NCBI GenBank assembly: GCA_021787205.1
Contig: JAJYME010000008.1
Coordinates: 1-39,302 of the forward strand
Direction: 5' to 3'
DNA: 39,302 nucleotides
DNA from: a bacterium
Lineage (GTDB): Bacteria > Patescibacteriota > Minisyncoccia > UBA6257 > Colwellbacteraceae
Part shown: piece after piece, positions 1 through 8,143 of the stretch
Numbering within the stretch: position 1 is the stretch's first letter
Layout: each line of letters begins with the position of its first letter
Notes under the pieces: generated by a model
Databases searched by the model: none
Told to the model about the DNA's origin: nothing
Seen by the model: only the letters and a program-made list of their open reading frames with translations
Position numbers and translations under genes: made by a program

Positions 1-91
1 AGCGTGCGAGGCGCAAACATTATTAGTCAAAATCCTGTGGATTTTGTCCGAAATACATTCGAACTTCGTCCAATACACACCGCCAAAAAAT

Positions 92-118
92 CCCGCCAAA
101 AGGCGGGGTTTTTATTTT
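92..118 (+). terminator. intrinsic terminator
   Basis: CCCGCC/GGCGGG hairpin followed by TTTTTATTTTT. Confidence 0.7.
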
Positions 119-135
119 TGTAGTTCCAAAAGATA

Positions 136-849
136 TTACGACTTCTCGCTTTTCCTGGCGGTAACGATTTCTTGTCCCCATAATTTGGAGATGACTAGTT
201 CATAAAAATTTTTGGGATGAAGTTCTCGATAGATCCTTTTCACATCTTTGAAGCCAAGCTTTTCCAGATAAGGAGCCATCAACACTGGCCGGCAGGGGAT
301 TCCGGTCCACTTGTAAAAAGTTTCATAAAACGTCTTTCGTTCATCTAGTTTGCTCATGTTTAATAAGACGATCCTTCCGCCCGGTTTTAGGACTCGCATC
401 ATTTCCTTCAAGATGGGCATGAATCCGGCGAGTTCTATAAGGTCAAACATATAGCCGTTATAAACAATGTCAAAGGTTTCGTCGGGATATGGCAGGTGAC
501 GGACATTGGCTTGTGTAAAATGAATACGATCTTTTATGCCAAGCTTCTCGGCTTTGTTCCGGGCTTGGTCTATCATTTCTTCTGATATATCTATAGCGTC
601 AATCTTACCTTCTGGTCCGACTGCCCCTGCCAACGCTTCCATTCCTCTGCCGGTGCCGCAGGCTGCTATCAGTATATGCTGACCTGGCTTCGCATCCGTG
701 ATCCTGACGGCTTCGTCATGGGGAGCGATCTCCCAATCAGCCAAGGCATCATAATTCGAAGCTCGCCAAGCGTAATACTTCTTGGTTTTGTCGTCGGTGT
801 ATGTCGTTTCGACCACACTTTGTTTTTCCTTTGTTTTTTTATAAGTCAT
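136..849 (-). CDS. class I SAM-dependent methyltransferase
   Basis: 237 aa; SAM-binding loop region ILIAACGTGRGMEAL, DAIDISEEMIDQARNKA, VLKPGGRIVLLN motifs. Confidence 0.85.
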   Translation of the reverse strand: MTYKKTKEKQSVVETTYTDDKTKKYYAWRASNYDALADWEIAPHDEAVRITDAKPGQHILIAACGTGRGMEALAGAVGPEGKIDAIDISEEMIDQARNKAEKLGIKDRIHFTQANVRHLPYPDETFDIVYNGYMFDLIELAGFMPILKEMMRVLKPGGRIVLLNMSKLDERKTFYETFYKWTGIPCRPVLMAPYLEKLGFKDVKRIYRELHPKNFYELVISKLWGQEIVTARKSEKS

Positions 850-891
850 GTCTTTGTAATGTCTTTAAATGATTAGCCGATTGATTAGAAG

Positions 892-1188
892 CTAGCAACA
901 GTTTTTGAGCCACTTCGTCATTTCTTCAAGGAATCCTATCGCATACTCCTTGTTAAAAGAATAATAGATTTCTTTTCCTTCCTTCCGGGCGTTGAGTAAT
1001 TTTGCCCTTTTCATCAGGTTGAGATGATGGGAGATCGTTGGTCGGCTTAAGGCGAATCGTTTTGCGATGTCGCTTACATTTATCTCTTTATGCCCCATAA
1101 ATCCGAAAATTATTTCCTGGCGAGTCTCATCGGACAGCGCTCTTAGGAATTCGGAATATTCCTCAATTGAATAACCAGTCTTTTTCAT
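892..1188 (-). CDS. ArsR-family winged-helix regulator
   Basis: 98 aa; SDETRQEIIFGF...INVSDIAKRFALSRPTISHHLNLMKRAKLLNARKEGKEIYYSF; C-terminal ...WLKNCC. Confidence 0.88.
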   Translation of the reverse strand: MKKTGYSIEEYSEFLRALSDETRQEIIFGFMGHKEINVSDIAKRFALSRPTISHHLNLMKRAKLLNARKEGKEIYYSFNKEYAIGFLEEMTKWLKNCC

Positions 1189-1365
1189 AAGTATATATGA
1201 TTAAGTATATCTACATATTATCGGATTATCAAATTGGAGTCAACCATAATTTTTCTCAGATATCTTTTTAATAGCGGCTCATCATTCTTCTTTTAAGAGC
1301 CATAATCACTCAGCTGCAGATAATATCTTATTTTGATGGAGAACCTTGTTTTATCGTTAGGATGA

Positions 1366-1394
1366 TTGACAAAATCTAAAAAAGTTGTTACGGT
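1366..1394 (+). promoter_or_regulatory. putative sigma70 promoter TTGACA-17-TACGGT
   Basis: -35 TTGACA 1366-1371, 17 nt spacer, weak -10 TACGGT 1389-1394, upstream of the 1545 ORF. Confidence 0.45.
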
Positions 1395-1544
1395 GAATCG
1401 TTAGAACAGCACCTTTAAAATAAAACTAAGCTTACTCATGAAGTACCGCATCGGTTCTGAAGATATTCGGCTCTTGTTGCGTTACCTCATGTAGAGGAAA
1501 TCTTTTGTCGGAGTGAGAGCTTGAAAGACGGAAGGAGAATGACA

Positions 1545-2447
1545 ATGTTGGAAAAGATACTGGTTACCAGTCATGATCCTCAGGGCCTACATGCGGTTAG
1601 CATCTTCGAAACGGCTTACAACCAGTCTAATCTTGACGACACGCTTGCGCAGCGGCTCAGTGATCGCGCTGAGGAGCTGCAGAGCGGGATCGCGAAGCTC
1701 ATTGCTGAGCTTTCGAGGTCCGATCGTTACAGTCTTGAAGAGACCGCTTCTGATTATGCTTACCCTAATAAGTACGACGGGCCAAAGCCGATCGCCGAGC
1801 AGGTCAGGGCCATTGCCAGACTCTTCCACCTTGACCAAACGCTTGCCCTTGAATACATCAAGAGCTTGCCGCCCTTGTCCGCTGGCGCCGAGGGGTGGTT
1901 TGCCATCCCGTCCGTGAACGCTCTGGTCGCCAAGTATTTTCCCGAAGTGACTGACTCTGGTCGGAAATACTGTCTCTCCACCGAGCTGGTTCTTGCAAAG
2001 ATCGCCACTGCCCGCCCATTTACTAACTACTCTGGCAAATATATCATCCCCGATCGTTTCAAGGCTAGTGACCGCACGACGCGCGCTCTTGACCTTATCG
2101 CCGGGACGCAGAAAGGAGATATCCTGATCGTCCCCGCCCAGCTTGGTCTGCGGCATCGTGGTCGCTCTGTTCGCCGGGCTCGCGAGGTTTTCGCGGGAAG
2201 TGAGTTCGGTCTCGGGATCATCGCTGTCGGCTCGATCATCTTGACCCATCCAGAACGTCTCTTCCGCCAGCCGGAGTTGAGCCTTGAGCTCGATTGTCCG
2301 GGTGACGAGTTCGATTGGCAATCCGCCCTTTCTGTCTTTCTGGCACCGAGCTTTTTCTCCGAAGGCGCCCAGTCGACTGGATTTGATATGCATTATACCA
2401 GCGCAAGAAGCGTCTTCTCCGCCCCCGCTTCCGGCTTCCTCTTTTAG
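1545..2447 (+). CDS. hypothetical protein of unknown family
   Basis: 300 aa from ATG 1545, preceded at about 7 nt by AAGGAG (1532-1537); no family recognised. Confidence 0.7.
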   Translation: MLEKILVTSHDPQGLHAVSIFETAYNQSNLDDTLAQRLSDRAEELQSGIAKLIAELSRSDRYSLEETASDYAYPNKYDGPKPIAEQVRAIARLFHLDQTLALEYIKSLPPLSAGAEGWFAIPSVNALVAKYFPEVTDSGRKYCLSTELVLAKIATARPFTNYSGKYIIPDRFKASDRTTRALDLIAGTQKGDILIVPAQLGLRHRGRSVRRAREVFAGSEFGLGIIAVGSIILTHPERLFRQPELSLELDCPGDEFDWQSALSVFLAPSFFSEGAQSTGFDMHYTSARSVFSAPASGFLF

Positions 2448-2525
2448 TAATCAACCTTCTAAGGTTTCGGCTTCCAGATTCTATGCTTGATGACTCTCGG
2501 ATCGACTGACGATGGTTTAAAAAAT

Positions 2526-2563
2526 AAGGCTATCCACCCAGTGTGGACAGCCTTTTCTTTTTT
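2526..2563 (+). terminator. intrinsic terminator, probably bidirectional, between convergent genes
   Basis: AAGGCTaTCCACccaGTGTGGAcAGCCTT hairpin with T-run on + and A-run upstream. Confidence 0.7.
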
Positions 2564-2567
2564 GTTT

Positions 2568-4391
2568 TTACCAACTTCCGCCTCCGCCGCCGCCACCACC
2601 TCCGCCCGATGATCCGCCCCCGCCGCTTCCTCCGCCCGAGGGCGAGGATGAAAGCGATGAGTATGCGAAGGTATTGAATTCGGACATCGCCTCATTGAGG
2701 GCGACGGCGCTGAAAGCAGTTGTCCCGGTTGAATCAGAATACCATGACGGAGAAGTCTCATAGATTCCTTCAAACTCCTTCGCCCAAGCTTCGGATACTC
2801 CGAAGATCATTGCGTAGGGGAGAAGCTTCTCGAATGTTTCCGGATTCTTCTCGGGCGCGTTATGGAAGTCCAACCTGTTCTTCTCGGCGATTTGAAGATA
2901 TTCCTTGAGTCCTAAAAGATATTCCTTTTCTGCTACCCCCATCTTCGTTTTTGCCGGGCTAAAATGCAAGATTATTCCATAAATCGGAACCGAAACGAAT
3001 ACTCCGATTATAAGAGGTAGGGGATTTCCGTCCAGTAGGGTCGCGCTCAGGATTCCTCCGATGAATAAGGAAATCCAAATCGCTAGGAACAAGGTGACGA
3101 ATATCCCGGCCCCGCCGGTTTTCATCTTTCCCAGATTGCTGTAATAGCCTTTGGTTAACAAAGCGTCCAAAACCTTTTTGACGATTGACTGGGCGTTCTT
3201 ATAGAAGTAATAATTCAAATCAGACATCTTTATGACATCCCCCTGTATCGTCTTTGTCAGGTCACCCAGCTTCTTCTTTCCTTTCAAGATCTCCCATAAA
3301 TCATTGAGACCGGTCTTGGGATGGATTGTGAATAGGGCGTCCAACAGCTCTTTGTCATAATCATTTTCAAGTTCGGAAGAATCCTTAAGTTTTGTCAGCT
3401 CGTAATCCGTTGATTGGAAAAATCCGAACGAGGTTTGAATTCTTTTTATTTTCAAATATCCCTTGGTTGCCAGATAGATTATCTCGGCGGAGATTCCGGT
3501 CGCGGAAACGTCTTCCAGGACGATTCCTCCAGCCTCCATCGGGGTTATCCCTTTTTCTATGTCGTACTGGGGAACGATCACGCCGGTTCCCTTCGGGTCC
3601 CTGCCTTTCTTATACCAATATCGCAATGAGAAGAATAAGGTCAGAAGGGGCATCAAGATCGCGACTGCCCACTGTTTGTAAACGTTGAAGAAATTGGAGA
3701 TGTTGTCCTTCATTGTGTAAGGAGAAACCCATCCCTTAGCGAAGCCGGCGGCAACGGTCAGTCCTTCTCCCGGATCAAGCCTTCTGCCGGCGATAAAGGT
3801 ATAGATGTTTTCCTCTTTGTCGGCAGTCGAGCACTTCGCCGTGCTTCCCTTAACCCCGTAATAGCAGGCGCCTTGGGTTATTTTTTGACCTGGCGGGAGG
3901 GTGATTTTTGCTTTGGCCGAGTATATCGGCATAGACCATCCGTTTCCTGTCACATTCCAATAAACCTCATCATTTTTCTCCAGCTGGGCGACGGCGTTTG
4001 TCGCCTTGTAGCTGATGATATACGTTTTTTCTCCCACAAACGTCCTTCTGGGATCACCTATCTTTATCCTTATATCACCTCCGTTTTTTAGGATCTCGAA
4101 TGTATAAGGGGTGTTTTCCTCATCGGTCACCTTGATGTCTTCGATCTCCATCCTTCTTTTCTGGGAGGAGAGGGGGATTATGTCCCTGTATATTCCGTGT
4201 TTGCTTTGAGAGCCGCTGTCATAGACAATCGTCTCGGTCACGTCTATTGAATTATCTTGGTTGACAGAGATGTCTGACAGGAAAGAATTTATCGCTTCTT
4301 CTCCGAATGACTGATTCTGGGCGAAGGCAACTCCGGAAAATATTATAATGCCGGCTGCCGCGGCGAAGAGTGTTGTTTTTAGTTTGCTCAT
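2568..4391 (-). CDS. DUF2207-type predicted membrane protein with Gly-rich C-terminus
   Basis: 607 aa; signal peptide, GIYRDIIPL...FEILKNGGDIRIKIGDPRRTFVGEKTYIISYKA pattern, TM segments, (G)nSGGGGS tail. Confidence 0.8.
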   Translation of the reverse strand: MSKLKTTLFAAAAGIIIFSGVAFAQNQSFGEEAINSFLSDISVNQDNSIDVTETIVYDSGSQSKHGIYRDIIPLSSQKRRMEIEDIKVTDEENTPYTFEILKNGGDIRIKIGDPRRTFVGEKTYIISYKATNAVAQLEKNDEVYWNVTGNGWSMPIYSAKAKITLPPGQKITQGACYYGVKGSTAKCSTADKEENIYTFIAGRRLDPGEGLTVAAGFAKGWVSPYTMKDNISNFFNVYKQWAVAILMPLLTLFFSLRYWYKKGRDPKGTGVIVPQYDIEKGITPMEAGGIVLEDVSATGISAEIIYLATKGYLKIKRIQTSFGFFQSTDYELTKLKDSSELENDYDKELLDALFTIHPKTGLNDLWEILKGKKKLGDLTKTIQGDVIKMSDLNYYFYKNAQSIVKKVLDALLTKGYYSNLGKMKTGGAGIFVTLFLAIWISLFIGGILSATLLDGNPLPLIIGVFVSVPIYGIILHFSPAKTKMGVAEKEYLLGLKEYLQIAEKNRLDFHNAPEKNPETFEKLLPYAMIFGVSEAWAKEFEGIYETSPSWYSDSTGTTAFSAVALNEAMSEFNTFAYSSLSSSPSGGGSGGGGSSGGGGGGGGGGSW

Positions 4392-4524
4392 GGCACGATG
4401 CTCTTTTGTTCTATATCTTAATCATTATATAATTTTGCCGGAAAATATTCGAATGATGGATCTTCTGGAAGCGGTTTTGTCACTTTTGTTTTTTCAGGGA
4501 AGAAGCTAGAATGATAGCAAGAAG

Positions 4525-5088
4525 ATGATCGAATATATTCTTAGGGAAGCGGAGGAAAAAGACATCCCTCAAATTGCGCTCATCCATATCGAAGCGATGC
4601 GGGCCAATCCCAGTAATGACGTTTTCAGCGGTTATATGGAGAATATATCCCCCGACGAGCATCTTGGGACTTGGTTGGAGAAGTTCAAGAATCTAAAACC
4701 ATTAGCTAGGATGTTTGTCGCCGAAGCTGACGGACTTATCATCGGTTTTGGCGAAGTCGGTCCTTCCGTCGATTACGCCGTCGGCAATAAGACATCCAGT
4801 TTCTACGGACTGTATATTTTGCCAGAGTTTCAGGGTAAGGGGGTCGGCCTGGCGATCCAAAAGCGAGGACTGGATTATCTCAGGGATGCTGGCTTCGATT
4901 CGGTCGGGGGTTGGATCAAGGAGGATAATTATCTTGTTACCAAGATTTTTTCTGTTGAGAACGGTTGGTTATTTGATGGTGAGCGCTATGGTTTTGCCGA
5001 CGGTTCGAATTTTAAAGAGATTAGGATTAAAAAGATTCTCCGTGGGGAGGGGAGCGATTCCATTTCTAAAAGCGGAGAGAAAATATAG
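4525..5088 (+). CDS. GNAT-family N-acetyltransferase
   Basis: 187 aa; REAEEKDIPQIALIH...FYGLYILPEFQGKGVGLAIQKRGLDYLRDAG (acetyl-CoA binding motif). Confidence 0.85.
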   Translation: MIEYILREAEEKDIPQIALIHIEAMRANPSNDVFSGYMENISPDEHLGTWLEKFKNLKPLARMFVAEADGLIIGFGEVGPSVDYAVGNKTSSFYGLYILPEFQGKGVGLAIQKRGLDYLRDAGFDSVGGWIKEDNYLVTKIFSVENGWLFDGERYGFADGSNFKEIRIKKILRGEGSDSISKSGEKI

Positions 5089-5095
5089 ACAATTC

Positions 5096-5632
5096 ATGAA
5101 AAATAATAAAAGTTCCTTACCGGGTTTGCTCATCATCGCCGCCATTTTTCTTGGGGTCTTGATCTACTCGGTTTTCATCAGACACGATTTAGTTATAGAG
5201 AGAAATAATTCCAATGTCCCGGCTGGCCCTCAAACTGGGCTGACGAAGGAGAGGCGACAGGAACCGGCTGAGGCGCCAATCCTTACCTGCACTGATTCAA
5301 GTGAGGGAGAGCCGGTTATTATCTCGCTCTCTAAGTCATCAGGCTCCGTTGGTGATACCTTGGAGATAAAGGGTTGCAACTTTTCCGGATTTGAAGGCGA
5401 TAAGGTCGCCTGGATCGAGAATGGCTCCGGCGTCAAAGGCATCCTCCGCGGTCTGCCGGACTCTACTGCCAAATCGATCAGGATTACTCTCTCATCTCCT
5501 CTTTGTAGCCGGGATACCTCTTATAGCGGTCTGCCCTGTGGCGAGTATCTCTCGCTCATCCCCGGGAAGTATAAGATCTATACCGAACCTTGGGGTAAGA
5601 AAAGTAATGTCGTTGATTTTGTAATAAACTAG
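5096..5632 (+). CDS. membrane-anchored protein with IPT/TIG-like domain
   Basis: 178 aa from internal ATG 5096 of the 4715 ORF; N-terminal TM then PVIISLSKSSGSVGDTLEIKGCNFSG. Confidence 0.65.
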   Translation: MKNNKSSLPGLLIIAAIFLGVLIYSVFIRHDLVIERNNSNVPAGPQTGLTKERRQEPAEAPILTCTDSSEGEPVIISLSKSSGSVGDTLEIKGCNFSGFEGDKVAWIENGSGVKGILRGLPDSTAKSIRITLSSPLCSRDTSYSGLPCGEYLSLIPGKYKIYTEPWGKKSNVVDFVIN

Positions 5633-5652
5633 TTAAGTAATATAATCTTATT

Positions 5653-6150
5653 ATGCGAAACAAGAAAACAATAGCCGCGATCCTTATTGCTGTCCTTGTC
5701 GTGGTTCTCGGTATTGGCGGATATTTTGTCTTGAATAAAGAGGAAAAGACGGTCATTTCCGAGATTCCGACCACCCAATCGGGTACGACACCTGATCAAC
5801 AGACTATTACCGGCCAGGGCTCTGACGTGACTCAACCGACCGCCGGCACGGAGAAGCCGGAAGTAATCCGAACCGTTTCCCTTGGAGATGAGGTCACCTT
5901 AAGGGAGAATGAGACCGTCATTTTGGATCAACCGGAGGTTTCGGTCAAAGTTATCAGATTTATTAACTCTCCTTGCCCTTCCGGGGTCCAATGTATTTGG
6001 AGCGGACAAGCCGTCTCTTTCGAGTTGAAAGTCGGAGATCGCGTCTATAAGGCGCCTTTGGGCAATCTTTCAAGCGATGCGCCATACAATGTGACCATCA
6101 AGGATACTGATTATCAAACCTTTGCCACCTTTGTCATCAGCTCAAAATAA
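5653..6150 (+). CDS. membrane-anchored extracellular protein, unknown function
   Basis: 165 aa; N-terminal TM, Thr/Gln-rich linker, NSPCPSGVQCIWSGQ motif; TATAAT at 5641-5646. Confidence 0.65.
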   Translation: MRNKKTIAAILIAVLVVVLGIGGYFVLNKEEKTVISEIPTTQSGTTPDQQTITGQGSDVTQPTAGTEKPEVIRTVSLGDEVTLRENETVILDQPEVSVKVIRFINSPCPSGVQCIWSGQAVSFELKVGDRVYKAPLGNLSSDAPYNVTIKDTDYQTFATFVISSK

Positions 6151-6157
6151 GTTTCTC

Positions 6158-6185
6158 AAACCCGCCGATTCGGTGGGTTTTCTTT
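6158..6185 (+). terminator. intrinsic terminator
   Basis: AAACCCGCC-GATTC-GGTGGGTTT then TCTTT. Confidence 0.6.
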
Positions 6186-6207
6186 ATCTAAGTGAAGTCG
6201 TTATTAT

Positions 6208-6244
6208 TTGACATTTATGTCAAGCTGTTTTACTCTTAAAACAG
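6208..6244 (+). promoter_or_regulatory. TTGACA-17-TACTCT promoter with two palindromes
   Basis: TTGACAT-TT-ATGTCAA (6208-6223) over the -35; CTGTTTTA-CTCT-TAAAACAG (6225-6244) over the -10. Confidence 0.6.
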
Positions 6245-6283
6245 ACAACAAGAACGGAGTAATCCAAAAGGAGGGAACAATTT

Positions 6284-6718
6284 ATGAAAGTGGTGGTAAT
6301 CGGCAACGATCCGGGTGAGGTTGCCAGATGGAGGGATTTCTGGAAGGAAAACGGTTGTGAGGTAATCAACTGGTTCTCGTCTCCGGACGTAGGCCTGGAT
6401 GATCCTGGTAACTCCTGGAAAAGGACCATAGAGAACCTGTGCCTCAACCTCGGATTGGCAGACATCCTGTTCATCGCTAATGAGACGGACGGGATGATCA
6501 CTCCCAACGCCTTCGGTCTTATGACGTCGGCGGTCAGGGATATGAGCCTTGGCCGGAATATCAGGACTATCGTCTGCAGTATTCCCAAGGAGGGCTGCTG
6601 CTCATCAGAGGTTGCGAAGTACATAGGAATCGGCTACGTCGAAGTGGCTAGCGAGGTTTTGCCCAAGATCTTGCCTCGTTCGCCCATCGACCTCCCCGTT
6701 ATCGAACTCGTTTCTTGA
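6284..6718 (+). CDS. hypothetical small Rossmann-like protein
   Basis: 144 aa; MKVVVIGND...; strong SD AAAGGAGG upstream. Confidence 0.7.
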   Translation: MKVVVIGNDPGEVARWRDFWKENGCEVINWFSSPDVGLDDPGNSWKRTIENLCLNLGLADILFIANETDGMITPNAFGLMTSAVRDMSLGRNIRTIVCSIPKEGCCSSEVAKYIGIGYVEVASEVLPKILPRSPIDLPVIELVS

Positions 6719-6732
6719 TCAAGATCATTTTT

Positions 6733-6759
6733 GGCCGGCATCCGCCGGCCTATTTTTTT
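6733..6759 (+). terminator. intrinsic terminator
   Basis: GGCCGGC-ATCC-GCCGGCC followed by TATTTTTTT. Confidence 0.85.
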
Positions 6760-6805
6760 GGCTCTGAGTCCCAAAAGGGAGTCGCCGCGCGAAGGGTAAT
6801 CTTTT

Positions 6806-6834
6806 TTGACAACAAAGCCAAAATGTGTTAAATT
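6806..6834 (+). promoter_or_regulatory. putative sigma70 promoter TTGACA-17-TAAATT
   Basis: -35 6806-6811, 17 nt spacer, -10 6829-6834. Confidence 0.55.
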
Positions 6835-6884
6835 CTGATTAGAAAACTAAAAGTTTATAAAAATAAACAAAAGGAGTTGTTTTC

Positions 6885-7037
6885 ATGAGTGACAGATATT
6901 TGGAAACGTTTTACGACAAAGCGAGCGGCGGAGTAATTCTTATTTCGCGAAGCAAGCCTGATTCTGCCGTCCCCAAGGATGGCAAAGATCGCGTCGTCGA
7001 CCTTTCCAAGGTTGAAAAAGCAAAAAATCAAAACTGA
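6885..7037 (+). CDS. 50-aa hypothetical microprotein
   Basis: MSDRYLETFYDKASGGVILISRSKPDSAVPKDGKDRVVDLSKVEKAKNQN; own promoter, SD AAGGAG and terminator; absent from the supplied ORF track (below its size cutoff). Confidence 0.6.
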   Translation: MSDRYLETFYDKASGGVILISRSKPDSAVPKDGKDRVVDLSKVEKAKNQN

Positions 7038-7053
7038 TCTCCAAAAATCCAAA

Positions 7054-7080
7054 ACCGCCTCTGAAAGAGGCGGTCTTTTA
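7054..7080 (+). terminator. intrinsic terminator
   Basis: ACCGCCTCT-GAA-AGAGGCGGT then CTTTTATTT. Confidence 0.8.
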
Positions 7081-7171
7081 TTTCAACAACCCACCAGTCT
7101 TTTGGGTGGGGAGCCTTGTTTTAAAAATAGAGATTATATAGTAGAATGAGAGCATACAATAAATCAACTTG

Positions 7172-7204
7172 AGTCCGGCGAGACGTATCCGTCGGACTTT
7201 TTTT
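7172..7204 (+). terminator. terminator-like hairpin immediately upstream of the 7214 start codon
   Basis: AGTCCGGCG-N9-CGTCGGACT followed by TTTTTT. Confidence 0.6.
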
Positions 7205-7213
7205 GTTTTCGCC

Positions 7214-8143
7214 ATGAAAATTATAAAAATATTATTGATAATCTTGTCGGTCCTGGCCACTTGCTCCATCTGGTTGGGGATCATCCTTATGGTGGACCGC
7301 AACCGGGCCGAAGCCTATAAAAGCGCTATTCAGAAGGCGGACAGTACTATGAGTCCGTTTATCCAATCTATTTCCCTGGCTTCTTACGAATCAGTGACGA
7401 TGATCAACCGTCTGAATAGTATGGCGTCAATCAATTTTGTGAAGGATTACCCCGAAGAGAGATTTTCCAAAAAGAAGGAGATTCTGAAGGATGTTGGCGA
7501 AGCCCTTAGGGAATGTTCTTGCGCGATGTCCTTCGATATCTATGATGCTGACACTCGAATCCTTTCAAGGATTTATCTCGACAAGGACGGCGCGGCGAAG
7601 GTCGAAGAGACGAAGGAGTCTGGTCTTGTCCGTGATATGTTCATCAGAGGATCACTGCTTAATGAGGGGGAGATTTATATGAGCAGATTCTACGAAACCG
7701 CCGATCCTTTGACTGGAGCAAAGGTGAATGTGATCTCTTATGTCAGCCCTATCCGCTCCCGGGAGGGGAAAATTATCGGTTTGGGTGGTTTGACCGTTCC
7801 CGTAAACCAGTTCTTTTCCGGTTTTGAAAAGCAAAGTATCCCGAAGGGGTTATTCGTCGTTGATAACGAAGGGAATTACCTTTGGCACTCCGACAAGAGC
7901 CGGGTCTTGGAAATATTAAAAAAGAAGGATTCCTCCTTCTTTGCCGATTTTTCCAAAAGCTACCCGGACATCCTCGGGGGCAGAGGGGAATTGAGGATTT
8001 GGGATGGCGCCCTTAATGATTATCTGGAGGTGCGCCCCGTCCATCCGGCTTTTGAAGTCATAGTCGACGGAGTCTCAAGAAAGATAAATGCCCAAGAGAC
8101 CCCCAATGCAAACAAAGTTTGGTTTATAGGATATGAAGAATAA
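7214..8143 (+). CDS. membrane-anchored Cache-like (dCache) extracellular sensor domain protein
   Basis: ATG 7214; single N-terminal TM, long extracytoplasmic region with YVSPIRSREGKIIGLGGLTVPVNQF; no HAMP, kinase or methyl-accepting region. Confidence 0.65.
   Translation: MKIIKILLIILSVLATCSIWLGIILMVDRNRAEAYKSAIQKADSTMSPFIQSISLASYESVTMINRLNSMASINFVKDYPEERFSKKKEILKDVGEALRECSCAMSFDIYDADTRILSRIYLDKDGAAKVEETKESGLVRDMFIRGSLLNEGEIYMSRFYETADPLTGAKVNVISYVSPIRSREGKIIGLGGLTVPVNQFFSGFEKQSIPKGLFVVDNEGNYLWHSDKSRVLEILKKKDSSFFADFSKSYPDILGGRGELRIWDGALNDYLEVRPVHPAFEVIVDGVSRKINAQETPNANKVWFIGYEE

Noticed and set aside
1587-2393. 268-aa minus-strand ORF antisense to the 1545 gene
   Set aside because: No recognisable domain, no SD or -10 at its start; fully shadowed by the + ORF with SD and promoter
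6225-6244. LexA/SOS box
   Set aside because: CTG-N14-CAG spacing does not fit the common CTG-N10-CAG pattern
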